From Brucella anthropi_A (GTDB lineage: Bacteria; Pseudomonadota; Alphaproteobacteria; Rhizobiales; Rhizobiaceae), in NCBI RefSeq assembly GCF_046630315.1, contig NZ_LQBD01000006.1, positions 1-64,000 on the forward strand: DNA of 64,000 nt. Direction: 5' to 3'. Shown here one piece after another: positions 40,929 through 49,885 of the stretch. The position numbers and the translations under genes were made by a program. The notes below the pieces were generated by a model. The model made no database searches. It was given only the letters and a program-made list of their open reading frames with translations, and was not told the DNA's origin. Each line of letters opens with the position of its first letter. Position 1 is the stretch's first letter.

Positions 40929-42149
40929 ATGTCGGAAGAATTCCATAAAGTCCGTCGTCTGCCACCTTATGTCTTTGAACAGGTCAACCGTCTGAAGGCA
41001 TCGGCGCGAGCGGCGGGCGCCGACATCATCGATCTGGGCATGGGCAATCCCGATCTGCCGACGCCGCAGAACATCGTGGACAAGCTGTGCGAGGCCGTGC
41101 AGGACCCGCGCGCCCATCGTTATTCCGCCTCCAAGGGCATTCCGGGCTTGCGGCGTGCGCAGGCGCAATATTATGCGCGCCGCTTCGGCGTGAAGCTCAA
41201 TCCGGACACGCAGGTTGTCGCCACGCTCGGCTCCAAGGAAGGCTTCGCCAACATGGCGCAGGCCATCACCGCGCCGGGCGATGTGGTTCTGTGCCCGGAC
41301 CCGACCTATCCGATCCACTCCTTCGGCTTCATCATGTCGGGCGGCGTCATCCGCTCGGTTCAGGCCAAGCCGGACGAGAATTTCATCCCGACGCTCGAGC
41401 GCGGCGTGAAGCATTCCATCCCGAAGCCGATCGCGCTGATCCTCAATTTCCCGTCCAATCCGACGGCCTATGTGGCGACGCTCGATTTCTACAAGGATGT
41501 GGTGGCTTTTGCGCGCAAGCATGACATCGTCATCCTGTCGGATCTGGCCTATTCGGAAATCTATTTCGACGGCAATCCGCCGCCATCCGTGCTGGAAGTG
41601 CCGGGCGCGATGGATGTGACCGTCGAGTTCACCTCCATGTCGAAGACATTCTCCATGCCGGGCTGGCGCATGGGCTTCGCGGTCGGCAATGAGCGCCTGA
41701 TCGCCGCGCTGACGCGCGTGAAGTCCTATCTCGATTATGGCGCGTTTACGCCGATCCAGGTGGCGGCGACGGCAGCGCTCAATGGCGACGGCTCCGATAT
41801 CGCCTATGTGCGCAATGTCTACAAGCAGCGCCGCGACGTGCTGGTCGAGAGCTTTGGCCGCGCGGGCTGGGACGTTCCGCCGCCGGCTGCCACCATGTTC
41901 GCCTGGGTTCCGATCCCGGAACGTTTCCGCGCGCTTGGCTCGCTGGAATTCTCCAAGCTTCTGGTCGAGCAGGCCGATGTGGCTGTCGCGCCGGGCATCG
42001 GTTTCGGCGAACACGGCGACGATTATGTGCGTATCGCGCTGGTTGAAAACGAGCACCGCATCCGTCAGGCTGCGCGCAACATCAAGCGGTTCTTCTCTGC
42101 CAAGGATGAGAATCTGCAAAATGTGATTCCGCTCGAAGGCCGCCGTTAA
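40929..42149 (+). CDS. alaC: Class-I aminotransferase, alanine transaminase AlaC type
   Basis: A 406-residue fold-type I PLP enzyme, subgroup I-gamma, matching AlaC (glutamate-pyruvate transaminase). Visible: D-L-G-M-G-N-P-D near residue 36, S-K-G-I near residue 64, N-F-P-S-N-P-T near residue 176, and the PLP lysine in S-M-S-K-T-F-S-M-P-G-W-R near residue 240. The ATG has GGAAC/AGGA upstream. It is followed by hom, the standard alphaproteobacterial order; a GC-rich hairpin (42167-42189) lies between them but has no T-run. Confidence 0.93.
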   Translation: MSEEFHKVRRLPPYVFEQVNRLKASARAAGADIIDLGMGNPDLPTPQNIVDKLCEAVQDPRAHRYSASKGIPGLRRAQAQYYARRFGVKLNPDTQVVATLGSKEGFANMAQAITAPGDVVLCPDPTYPIHSFGFIMSGGVIRSVQAKPDENFIPTLERGVKHSIPKPIALILNFPSNPTAYVATLDFYKDVVAFARKHDIVILSDLAYSEIYFDGNPPPSVLEVPGAMDVTVEFTSMSKTFSMPGWRMGFAVGNERLIAALTRVKSYLDYGAFTPIQVAATAALNGDGSDIAYVRNVYKQRRDVLVESFGRAGWDVPPPAATMFAWVPIPERFRALGSLEFSKLLVEQADVAVAPGIGFGEHGDDYVRIALVENEHRIRQAARNIKRFFSAKDENLQNVIPLEGRR

Positions 42150-42231
42150 TCGCGTTCTTCATGCCTGCGGGCCGGTCTGTTCGGCCCGCGGCTCCCACCC
42201 GATAAGCTACTCCATACAGAAGGTCGATAGA

Positions 42232-43551
42232 ATGAGTGATGCATTACGGATCGGCGTTGCCGGCCTCGGCACCGTTGGTGCTTCGGTGTTGCGTATCCTG
42301 CGTGACAAGTCCGAAATGCTCACGCGCCAGTGCGGCAAGCCCGTTATGGTTACGGCGGTCAGCGCGCGGGATCGCAACCGGGATCGCGGGGTTGATCTTT
42401 CCGGCATCGCATGGTTCGACGATCCGGTGGAGCTTGCGAAAACTGCCGATATCGACGTTTTCGTGGAACTGATCGGCGGTGAGGATGGCCCGGCCAAGGC
42501 CTCCGTCGAAGCGGCCCTGCGCGCCGGTCGCCATGTCGTGACCGCCAACAAGGCGCTGCTTGCGCGCCACGGCGTCGCGCTTGCCAGGATCGCCGAGGAC
42601 AAGGGTGTTCTGCTCAATTTCGAAGCGGCTGTTGCGGGCGGCATTCCGGTCATCAAGGCGATGCGCGAATCTTTGACCGGCAATACGGTTTCGCGCGTCT
42701 ATGGCATCATGAACGGCACCTGCAACTACATCCTGACCCGGATGTGGGAAGAGGGGATTTCGTTCGAGGCCTGTCTCAAGGATGCGCAGCGCCTCGGCTA
42801 TGCCGAAGCCGACCCGACCTTCGATATCGAAGGCAACGACACGGCGCACAAGCTGGCGCTTCTCACCAGCCTTGCCTTCGGCACGCAGATCGCCGCCGAC
42901 GATATCTATCTGGAAGGCATCAGCAATATTTCGCTGGCCGATATCCGCGCCGCCGATGAACTCGGCTATCGCATCAAGCTTCTGGGTGTCGCGCAGAAGA
43001 CCGATACCGGCATTGAACAGCGCGTGCACCCGACCATGGTGCCAACCTCGTCGGTGATCGCGCAGGTCCATGGCGTAACCAATGCGGTGGCAATCGAAAC
43101 CGATCTTCTGGGCGAGCTTCTGCTTTCCGGCCCCGGTGCGGGCGGCAATGCGACGGCATCAGCCGTGATCGGCGACGTTGCCGATATTGCGAAAAGCCGT
43201 CCGGGCTTCCAGCACGGCCCGGTTTTCGGCACGCCTGCCAAGGCGTTGCAGCCCTATAAGCGGGCCAAGATGCGCAAGCACGCAGGCGGCTATTTCATCC
43301 GCCTGACGGTGCTTGACCGCATTGGCGCCTTTGCGGCCATTGCCAGGCGCATGGCTGAAAACGACATCTCGCTGGAATCGATCGTGCAGCGTCCGCCGAT
43401 GGACGACGCGCAGCGCGAAGGTGTCAAGACGGTCATCCTCGTCACGCACGAGACGACTGAATCAGCCGTCAAGAAGGCGCTGGAAGCGATCCTGAAAGAT
43501 GACCATCTGGTGGACAAGCCACAGATGATCCGCATCGAACGGGCAGGCTGA
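42232..43551 (+). CDS. hom: Homoserine dehydrogenase
   Basis: A 439-residue NAD(P)-dependent enzyme reducing aspartate semialdehyde to homoserine for Thr/Met synthesis. N-terminal Rossmann G-L-G-T-V-G near residue 12, the catalytic region with N-G-T-C-N-Y-I-L near residue 161, and a C-terminal ACT regulatory domain (about 350-435, L-D-R-I-G-A-F-A) make it the standard monofunctional form. ATG has GAAGGTC upstream. Coupled with alaC. Confidence 0.97.
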   Translation: MSDALRIGVAGLGTVGASVLRILRDKSEMLTRQCGKPVMVTAVSARDRNRDRGVDLSGIAWFDDPVELAKTADIDVFVELIGGEDGPAKASVEAALRAGRHVVTANKALLARHGVALARIAEDKGVLLNFEAAVAGGIPVIKAMRESLTGNTVSRVYGIMNGTCNYILTRMWEEGISFEACLKDAQRLGYAEADPTFDIEGNDTAHKLALLTSLAFGTQIAADDIYLEGISNISLADIRAADELGYRIKLLGVAQKTDTGIEQRVHPTMVPTSSVIAQVHGVTNAVAIETDLLGELLLSGPGAGGNATASAVIGDVADIAKSRPGFQHGPVFGTPAKALQPYKRAKMRKHAGGYFIRLTVLDRIGAFAAIARRMAENDISLESIVQRPPMDDAQREGVKTVILVTHETTESAVKKALEAILKDDHLVDKPQMIRIERAG

Positions 43552-43570
43552 CCGCGGATATTCAGCTCTC

Positions 43571-43598
43571 TTGCAGGTTCGATTTACCTTTGTTATGA
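43571..43598 (+). promoter_or_regulatory. Candidate promoter of the ABC-F leader transcript
   Basis: TTGCAG (43571-43576) and TTATGA (43593-43598) with a 16-bp spacer, 20 nt after the hom stop. Transcription would begin near 43605, about 45 nt before the leader ORF. Inferred from consensus only. Confidence 0.4.
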
Positions 43599-43648
43599 AA
43601 GCCGGATTATTCGTTTCAAGAGATAAACAGGAAAAGGAGGGCTGTACG

Positions 43649-43711
43649 ATGTATGTGACGCGTCATGATCATCACCGACAGTATGGCCCCGGTTTTGCCC
43701 TGCATAAGTAA
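43649..43711 (+). CDS. 20-residue leader peptide upstream of ABC-F gene
   Basis: A 20-codon ORF with a near-perfect AAAAGGAGGG ribosome-binding site 6-8 nt before its ATG, far stronger than that of the downstream ABC-F gene. The peptide starts M-Y-V-T-R-H-D-H-H-R-Q-Y-G-P-G-F and ends A-L-H-K, so it is basic and His-rich. It is followed within 10 nt by an intrinsic terminator and then, 158 nt after its stop, by the ABC-F start. The arrangement resembles ribosome-mediated attenuators of antibiotic-inducible genes. Expression is unproven. Confidence 0.55.
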   Translation: MYVTRHDHHRQYGPGFALHK

Positions 43712-43720
43712 TTTGTGCGG

Positions 43721-43762
43721 GGCGGAAAAAGACACTGAAACCACTGTCTTGTTCTGCCTTTT
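43721..43762 (+). terminator. Intrinsic terminator / attenuator in ABC-F leader
   Basis: A long stem: GGCGGAAAAAGACA (43721-43734) pairs with TGTCTTGTTCTGCC (43745-43758), one internal mismatch and one G.U, loop of about 10 nt, then TTTT (43759-43762). A competing hairpin GCCCTGCA (43697-43704)/TGCGGGGC (43716-43723) spans the leader stop codon and shares the first bases of the terminator stem. Confidence 0.65.
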
Positions 43763-43869
43763 CCTGAAGGCGCGGTCGTTGAGCCGCTGCCGGACATTCG
43801 CCAGCACATCCATCCATGTCGCGGTTTGGAAACCGGGCATCCGTGCTTGGCAGAATTGGGCCGATTGCC

Positions 43870-45390
43870 ATGTCTCTTGTTGCTATCCAGAATCTTTCGC
43901 TTACCCTTCATGAACCCCTCTTTGCCAATCTCGATCTCATCATAGGCGAGGGCGAGCGCCTTGGCATCGTCGCTGCCAACGGTCGCGGCAAGACGGGCCT
44001 TCTGCGTCTCCTTGTCGGGGAGGGCGAGCCGACACTCGGCACGATCACGCAGTCGCGTGGATTGAAGATCGGTTATGTCAGCCAATATGTTCCAGAAAGC
44101 CTGTTAAACCGCAGTTTTTACGAGGTGGTGCTGGATGGGCTTGATGAAGAAGCGCGGGATTATGAAAGCTGGCGCGCCGATATCGTTTTGGATGATCTGC
44201 ACGTCGCGGAGGAATTGCGGCAGCTTGCCATGCGCCAACTCAGCGGTGGCTGGCAGCGGCTTGCACTTCTGGCGCGCGCTTGGGTGCCGGAACCTGATGT
44301 TCTCCTGCTTGATGAGCCGACCAACCATCTGGATCTTGAAAAAGTGCGGTTGCTGGAAAACTGGCTGAACGCGCTGCCGCGCTCGGTCGCTGTCGTGGTC
44401 TGCAGTCACGACCGCGCCTTTCTGGATGCTGTGACCAAACGAACGCTGTTTCTGCGGGCCGAAAAATCATCCATTTTCGCGTTGCCCTACAGTCAGGCGC
44501 GGGTTGCGCTCGATGACATCGATGCGGCGGATGCCCGGCAGTTCGAAAAGGATATGAAGGCAGTCCAGCAATTGCGCAGACGGGCGGCGAAGCTCAACAA
44601 TATCGGCATCAATTCCGGCAGTGATCTGTTAGTCGTTAAAACCAAACAGTTGAAAGCACGCGCCGACAAGATCGAAGAAAGCGCCAAGGCAGCGCATGCG
44701 GAGCGTTCCGCAGGCAAGATCATATTGAACAGCCGTGGCAGCCACGCCAAGGCTCTGGTGGTCCTCGACCAGGCCGAAATCGTCGCGCCCGATGGAAGGC
44801 TTTTGTTCAAGACGGGACAGCTTTGGATCAGTCCGGGCGACCGCATTGTCCTGCTTGGTGCCAATGGCTTGGGCAAGACGCGGTTGCTGACGCTGGTGCG
44901 CGAGGCCATTCTTGCCCCGGACCAGGCGCAGGCAGGAATCAAGGCGACACCGTCCCTCGTGCTGGGATATAGCGATCAGGCCTTGTCGGAGCTTTGTCCC
45001 GACCGGACACCGTTTGAGACGATTGCAAGGCGCTTCGATATTGGAGACCAGCGGACGCGATCCCTGCTGGCGGGTGCGGGCATGACGCTTGAAATGCAGG
45101 CCAAACCGCTGGAACGCCTGTCCGGCGGGCAGAAGGCGCGCCTTGCCATGCTGGTTCTGCGGCTCACCAACCCGAACTTCTATATTCTGGATGAGCCGAC
45201 CAACCATCTTGATATCGAGGGCCAGGAAGCGCTGGAAGTAGAACTGCTGCGCAATGATGCGGCGAGCCTGATCGTTTCGCACGACCGCAGTTTTGTTCGC
45301 AATGTCGGCAACCGTTTCTTGATGATCGAAAGAAAAAGGCTGATCGAGGTGGAAAATGCGGAGTTTTTCTTTGATCGAATCGGAAGCTGA
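43870..45390 (+). CDS. ABC-F family ATPase
   Basis: A 506-residue soluble protein with two ABC domains and no membrane part, hence ABC-F (ribosome-associated translation factor or antibiotic-resistance type). Domain 1: Walker A A-A-N-G-R-G-K-T near residue 37 (Ala replaces the first Gly), signature L-S-G-G-W-Q-R near residue 123, D-E-P-T-N-H-L-D near residue 147. A charged linker (about 215-290) joins domain 2: G-A-N-G-L-G-K-T near residue 329, L-S-G-G-Q-K-A-R near residue 417, D-E-P-T-N-H-L-D near residue 443. ATG at 43870 is chosen by homology start; its ribosome-binding site is weak. The leader ORF and terminator upstream suggest inducible expression. It interrupts the usual hom-glpX neighbourhood. 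Confidence 0.93.
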   Translation: MSLVAIQNLSLTLHEPLFANLDLIIGEGERLGIVAANGRGKTGLLRLLVGEGEPTLGTITQSRGLKIGYVSQYVPESLLNRSFYEVVLDGLDEEARDYESWRADIVLDDLHVAEELRQLAMRQLSGGWQRLALLARAWVPEPDVLLLDEPTNHLDLEKVRLLENWLNALPRSVAVVVCSHDRAFLDAVTKRTLFLRAEKSSIFALPYSQARVALDDIDAADARQFEKDMKAVQQLRRRAAKLNNIGINSGSDLLVVKTKQLKARADKIEESAKAAHAERSAGKIILNSRGSHAKALVVLDQAEIVAPDGRLLFKTGQLWISPGDRIVLLGANGLGKTRLLTLVREAILAPDQAQAGIKATPSLVLGYSDQALSELCPDRTPFETIARRFDIGDQRTRSLLAGAGMTLEMQAKPLERLSGGQKARLAMLVLRLTNPNFYILDEPTNHLDIEGQEALEVELLRNDAASLIVSHDRSFVRNVGNRFLMIERKRLIEVENAEFFFDRIGS

Positions 45391-45649
45391 TTGCTTGCGA
45401 CTTCTTTTGGTTGTTTAACAAGTTCTGCAAACTTGTGGCCGCGCATGGCTGTTCACATCCGGCCATGGCATGAAACGAAGCGTGTAGGGTCTAAATCGAT
45501 TAAGACTTTGAGCGCACACTGTTTTTAGCTCCTACGCCCTTGCGGGGTGTCGGGGACTTTGACAAAAGGTTTGCACAATGTCGCTATAAAAGGCGGCAAT
45601 CGCGGCTCCGCGCCGCATAAACGCAATTCGAATTCAGGACTTTGTTCAA

Positions 45650-46648
45650 ATGGCCAAGACCGCAGAGCAGCACCCGCATGGATTAGTCCAGGGACTGGAT
45701 CGCATTCTCACACTGGAGCTGGTCCGTGTGGCCGAGCGTGCAGCAGTAGCCGCGGCAAGGCTGCGCGGGCGCGGCGATGAAATGGCTGCCGATCAGGCCG
45801 CCGTCGATGCCATGCGCCAGGAACTGAACCGTCTTCCGATTGCCGGAACCGTGGTGATCGGCGAAGGCGAGCGCGACGAAGCGCCGATGCTCTATATCGG
45901 CGAAGAGGTCGGCACCAAGCAGGGACCGGACGTCGATATCGCGCTCGATCCGCTGGAAGGCACCACGATCTGCGCCAAGAACCTGCCGAACTCGCTCGCT
46001 GTCATCGCGATTGCCGAGAAGGGCAACCTGCTTTACGCGCCCGACGTCTATATGGAAAAGATCGCCGTTGGTCCGGGCTATGCGAAGGGCGTTGTCGACC
46101 TTGACGCCAGCCCGACGGACAACATCATGTCCGTCGCCAAGGCAAAGGGCGTGAAGCCGAATGAAATCACCGCCTGCATCATGGATCGTCCGCGCCATGC
46201 GCGGCTGATCGAGGAGGTGCGGGCGACCGGCGCCGCGATCCGTCTCATTGGCGATGGCGACGTGGCTGGCGTGATGCACACGACCAACCCGGACGAAACC
46301 GGCATCGACATCTATATCGGCATTGGCGGCGCGCCCGAAGGCGTTCTGGCTGCGGCGGCGCTTCGCTGCATTGGCGGCCAGATGCAGGGCCGTCTCCAGC
46401 TCAATACCGATGAAAAGATCGCCCGTGCCGCCAAGATGGGCATTGCAGACCCGAAAAAGGTCTATTCGCTGGAAGAAATGGCCAAGGGCGATGTGCTTTT
46501 TGCCGCGACTGGCGTGACGGACGGCAACATGCTTTCCGGCGTCAAATTCGCCCGCGATTATATCCAGACGCACACCATCGTCATGCGTTCAAGCTCGCAG
46601 ACGGTGCGCGAGATCAAGGCGCGCCATCAGGACCTGTCCAAGTTCTAG
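45650..46648 (+). CDS. glpX: Class II fructose-1,6-bisphosphatase
   Basis: A 332-residue GlpX-type FBPase for gluconeogenesis, important in organisms such as Brucella that live on gluconeogenic carbon. Visible family blocks: V-I-G-E-G-E-R-D-E-A-P-M near residue 62, D-P-L-E-G-T-T near residue 102 (metal and substrate binding), and G-I-G-G-A-P-E-G near residue 224. ATG at 45650. Followed by a palindromic repeat, a terminator and recJ. Confidence 0.96.
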   Translation: MAKTAEQHPHGLVQGLDRILTLELVRVAERAAVAAARLRGRGDEMAADQAAVDAMRQELNRLPIAGTVVIGEGERDEAPMLYIGEEVGTKQGPDVDIALDPLEGTTICAKNLPNSLAVIAIAEKGNLLYAPDVYMEKIAVGPGYAKGVVDLDASPTDNIMSVAKAKGVKPNEITACIMDRPRHARLIEEVRATGAAIRLIGDGDVAGVMHTTNPDETGIDIYIGIGGAPEGVLAAAALRCIGGQMQGRLQLNTDEKIARAAKMGIADPKKVYSLEEMAKGDVLFAATGVTDGNMLSGVKFARDYIQTHTIVMRSSSQTVREIKARHQDLSKF

Positions 46649-46680
46649 GACCTGTCGGTATTTCGGTTCTGGCGGTCTGC

Positions 46681-46768
46681 AAATGGCGTGGTTCTGCGCT
46701 TCCGGTGCTCACATACGCAAAGTATGCTCCGCTCCGGTTCTCGAACCCCATCATTTTCGACGCGCCAT
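46681..46768. repeat. Palindromic intergenic repeat (Bru-RS-like), short copy
   Basis: Begins AAATGGCG, contains CTGCGCTTCCGGTGCTCA and GCTCCGGTTCTCGAA, and ends CGACGCGCCAT. The centre is a small hairpin CATAC-GCAAA-GTATG (46712-46726). A longer relative lies at 52789-52930. The pattern resembles the Brucella Bru-RS palindromes (about 100 bp); naming is from memory. Confidence 0.6.
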
Positions 46769-46815
46769 ACCCAAAATCTCAACAGGTCCAAGCGCCTTCC
46801 AAACAGGCTTTTATC

Positions 46816-46845
46816 AAAGGCGGCATTGCAAAGATGCCGCCTTTT
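46816..46845 (+). terminator. Intrinsic terminator after glpX
   Basis: Stem AAAGGCGGCAT / ATGCCGCCTTT around a 7-nt loop, ending in TTTTGTG. It lies after the palindromic repeat and 17 nt before the recJ start. Confidence 0.85.
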
Positions 46846-46861
46846 GTGTCTTTAGAAACTT

Positions 46862-48646
46862 ATGACGACAGAGCGCTTTTTCCTCGGAATAAAACAATCC
46901 GCAACCGGGCAGAAATGGGTGGACCGGCTTGGCCTGCGTGAGGCCAATACGGCGCTTGCCATTGCGCAGCATCACGGCATTTCCGATCTGGTCGCCCGCG
47001 TGCTGGCCGGGCGGGGGGTGTCCGTGGAAGGCGCGCCGGAATTTGTCGATCCGACACTGCGCAATCTCATGCCCGATCCGGCAACGCTCACCGACATGGA
47101 AAATGCGGCAGGACGCATTGCCGATGCCATTGTGCGCCGCGAGACCGTGGCCATTTTCGGCGATTACGATGTCGATGGCGCCTGTTCTTCCGCCCTGATG
47201 GCGCGGTTTTTCAAACATTACGGCATTCAGCATTCGATCTACATTCCCGACCGGATTTTTGAGGGGTACGGCCCCAATCCAGATGCCATGCGCGATCTGG
47301 TCGCCAAGGGCGCGACCCTGATCGTGACCGTCGATTGTGGCACCAACAGCGCGTCTTCCATCACGGCTGCCAGGCAAGCCGGGGCCGATGTCGTGGTGCT
47401 CGATCACCATCAGGTCGGCGGCGATCTGCCGGACGATGCGGTGGCCATCGTCAATCCGAACCGCGAGGATGATATTTCGCAGCAGGGCCATCTCTGTGCG
47501 GCAGGCGTCGTCTTTCTGACGCTGGTGCAGGTGGTCAAGATTCTGCGCGAGCGCGGCAAAGGGCCGGGGCCTGATCTTCTTTCCCTGCTCGATCTGGTGG
47601 CGCTGGCAACGGTCTGCGATGTCGTGCCGTTAACCGGCGTCAACCGGGCTTTCGTCGTCAAGGGGCTGGTTGTGGCGCGCTCGCAAAGCAATGTCGGCCT
47701 TGCCGCCCTGGCGCGTGTGGCGCGCATTGGCGAGCCGCTCAATGTCTTTCATCTCGGCTATCTCATCGGGCCGCGCATCAATGCGGGCGGGCGCATCGGC
47801 GATGCCGGGCTTGGCGCGCGGCTGCTGACGCTGGACGATCCGGCAATGGCGGATCGCATCGCCGTGGAACTCGACCGGCTCAATCAGGAGCGTCAGGCCA
47901 TGGAAGCCGAGATGCTCATGGAGGCGGAAGCGGAAGCCTCGCTGGAAATTTCGGGCGGCGCAGGCGCATCCGTCATCGTGACGGCAAGCGACCGCTGGCA
48001 TCCCGGTATTGTCGGGCTGCTCGCCTCGCGATTGAAGGAAAAAGCCCGGCGACCGGCCTTTGCCATTGCTTTCAATGCCAATGGTGTCGGATCGGGCTCC
48101 GGGCGTTCCATCATGGGGCTCGATCTCGGCAAGCTGGTGCGCGGCGCAATCGAACGCGGGCTTCTCGTCAAGGGCGGCGGCCATGCCATGGCGGCAGGCA
48201 TCACCATCGAACGCGCAAATCTTGGTGCGTTGCGCGCTTATTTCGAAGAAGAATCAGCCCATATCGTTTCGCGCCTGCGTGAAGACCAGAGCCTTTCCAT
48301 CGATGGCGCGCTGGCCGCATCGGGGGCTACCGTGTCGCTCTATGAAGCCTTGCAGAAGGCGGGGCCATATGGTTCCGCACATCCGCAGCCCATATTGGCG
48401 CTGCCGCATCATGTCCTGGCCGATGTGCGCGGCGTCGGGCGCGATCATGTGCGTGTGAGCTTGCGCGGTGCGGATGGAAAGCGCGTCAATGCCATCGCCT
48501 TCCGGGCGGCGGAAGGCGATCTTGGGCGCTTCCTGTTCAACAATATCGGCCAGAGCGTGCATGTGGCGGGCAATCTGTCGCTAAACCACTGGAATGGTTC
48601 GGTCACGCCGCAGATCCAGATTCTGGACGCCGCTTTCCCCGTTTGA
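46862..48646 (+). CDS. recJ: Single-stranded-DNA-specific exonuclease RecJ
   Basis: A 594-residue 5'-3' ssDNA exonuclease of recombination and repair. DHH-family motifs are visible: F-G-D-Y-D-V-D-G near residue 98, V-D-C-G-T near residue 157, D-H-H-Q near residue 180, and the DHHA1 motif G-G-G-H-A-M-A-A-G near residue 439. Length is normal. ATG at 46862 gives the usual N-terminus with K-W-V-D-R-L-G. Gene order hom...glpX-recJ is typical of Rhizobiales. Confidence 0.97.
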   Translation: MTTERFFLGIKQSATGQKWVDRLGLREANTALAIAQHHGISDLVARVLAGRGVSVEGAPEFVDPTLRNLMPDPATLTDMENAAGRIADAIVRRETVAIFGDYDVDGACSSALMARFFKHYGIQHSIYIPDRIFEGYGPNPDAMRDLVAKGATLIVTVDCGTNSASSITAARQAGADVVVLDHHQVGGDLPDDAVAIVNPNREDDISQQGHLCAAGVVFLTLVQVVKILRERGKGPGPDLLSLLDLVALATVCDVVPLTGVNRAFVVKGLVVARSQSNVGLAALARVARIGEPLNVFHLGYLIGPRINAGGRIGDAGLGARLLTLDDPAMADRIAVELDRLNQERQAMEAEMLMEAEAEASLEISGGAGASVIVTASDRWHPGIVGLLASRLKEKARRPAFAIAFNANGVGSGSGRSIMGLDLGKLVRGAIERGLLVKGGGHAMAAGITIERANLGALRAYFEEESAHIVSRLREDQSLSIDGALAASGATVSLYEALQKAGPYGSAHPQPILALPHHVLADVRGVGRDHVRVSLRGADGKRVNAIAFRAAEGDLGRFLFNNIGQSVHVAGNLSLNHWNGSVTPQIQILDAAFPV

Positions 48647-48750
48647 AATTTCTGGATTTTTTGTCATCACGCCCTTGTGAAGGGCGGGGCTGAATTCCCA
48701 TATGAGCCCTGATTTAAACATTCAGACATGACTCTAACCGGGAGAAACGA

Positions 48751-49788
48751 ATGCCGGGTTCCGGAAACCGCCTGACCAAACTGACGGTCGCACTTGTTCT
48801 AGGCCTTGTGGCCGTGTTCACTGCCGTCGATTTCGCCGAGGCTCGCCGCGCGGGCGGTGGCGGTTTCGGCAGCCGTGGCGCGCGCACCTATTCCGCGCCG
48901 GCGCCGACGCGCACCGCGCCCAACAACGCCGCCCCGATCGAACGTTCGATGACGCCGAATACAGGCGCGACGCAGACCAACCGTCCGGGCGCTGCCGCGA
49001 CGCAGAATGCCGCGCAGGCGCAGCGTTCCGGCGGCATGTTCGGCAGTTTCGGCCGCTCCATGCTGGGTGGGCTTCTCGTCGGCGGCCTGATCGGCATGCT
49101 GCTCGGCAACGGCCTTGGCGGTCTTGCCGGCATGTTCGGCCTGATCCTGCAGGTCGCGGTCATCGCGCTGATTGCGATGTTCGTCATGCGCATGTTCGCC
49201 AATCGCCGCCAGCCGGCTGCGGCAGGCGCCGGTCATGCGGGCGCACAGCCCTTCGGCACGGCAAAGACCGCAGCCCCGCAAGCGGGTCCCCAGGCTGGTT
49301 TCGGTGGCCGCACGCCATCGGTAAACCCGTTCGAGACTAAGCAGGAAGCTGCGCCCGCTGCCCCGGCGGTTGAAGATGAACCGATGGATGTGGGCCAGGC
49401 GGACCTGGATCGTTTCGAGCAGATGCTGTCCGAAATCCAGACCGCCTATGGCCGCGAGGATTATGCAGCGCTGCGCAAGCTCACCACGCCGGAAGCCATG
49501 TCCTATCTGGCTGAAGAACTGGGCGAGATCGCTTCCAGCGGCATGCGCAACGAGGTGAAGGAGGTGAAGCTGCTTCAGGGCGACGTTTCCGAAGCCTGGC
49601 GCGAAGGCGACATCGAATATGCCACCGTTGCGATCCGCTATTCGGCCATCGACGTCATGCTGGACCGCAATACCGGCGCCGTCGTCGAGGGCAACCCGAA
49701 CGAGCCGGTGGAAAGCGTGGAACTGTGGACGTTCACCCGCACGGATGGCGGCGAATGGCTTCTTGCGGCCATTCAGGGAACGGAATAA
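48751..49788 (+). CDS. Tim44-like domain membrane protein
   Basis: A 345-residue protein with an N-terminal hydrophobic signal or anchor (about 9-27), a Gly/Arg/Ala/Thr-rich low-complexity stretch (about 30-90), a Gly-rich hydrophobic span pair (about 103-150), and a C-terminal Tim44-like domain (about 205-345) starting D-L-D-R-F-E-Q-M-L. The family is common in alphaproteobacteria as the relative of mitochondrial Tim44; its bacterial role is not settled. ATG follows GGGAGAAACGA. An intrinsic terminator follows. Confidence 0.9.
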   Translation: MPGSGNRLTKLTVALVLGLVAVFTAVDFAEARRAGGGGFGSRGARTYSAPAPTRTAPNNAAPIERSMTPNTGATQTNRPGAAATQNAAQAQRSGGMFGSFGRSMLGGLLVGGLIGMLLGNGLGGLAGMFGLILQVAVIALIAMFVMRMFANRRQPAAAGAGHAGAQPFGTAKTAAPQAGPQAGFGGRTPSVNPFETKQEAAPAAPAVEDEPMDVGQADLDRFEQMLSEIQTAYGREDYAALRKLTTPEAMSYLAEELGEIASSGMRNEVKEVKLLQGDVSEAWREGDIEYATVAIRYSAIDVMLDRNTGAVVEGNPNEPVESVELWTFTRTDGGEWLLAAIQGTE

Positions 49789-49801
49789 CCGTTCAGGATT
49801 G

Positions 49802-49830
49802 AAAAACCCGGTCTCGCGACCGGGTTTTTT
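49802..49830 (+). terminator. Intrinsic terminator after the Tim44-like gene
   Basis: Perfect stem AAAAACCCGGTC / GACCGGGTTTTT with a short loop and T-run. It starts 14 nt after the stop codon. Confidence 0.93.
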
Positions 49831-49837
49831 ATTTTAC

Positions 49838-49881
49838 GCATGTCTTTTCCCGAAACCGGTTTCCACTTTCGGGAGCCATGC
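49838..49881. repeat. Palindromic intergenic repeat of the rhizobial GCATG...CATGC type
   Basis: Outer arms GCATG (49838-49842)/CATGC (49877-49881) and inner arms CCCGAAA (49849-49855)/TTTCGGG (49867-49873). The form resembles short palindromic repeats scattered between genes in Rhizobiales. One copy seen in this window. Confidence 0.5.
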
Positions 49882-49885
49882 TCTG

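Noticed and set aside
40905..42119. 404-codon minus-strand ORF opposite alaC
   Set aside because: Antisense shadow of a highly conserved aminotransferase gene; Arg/His-rich with no domain.
42150..42231. SAM-II-type riboswitch before hom
   Set aside because: The gap has a GC-rich hairpin only, without the conserved SAM-II core, and alaC lies directly upstream.
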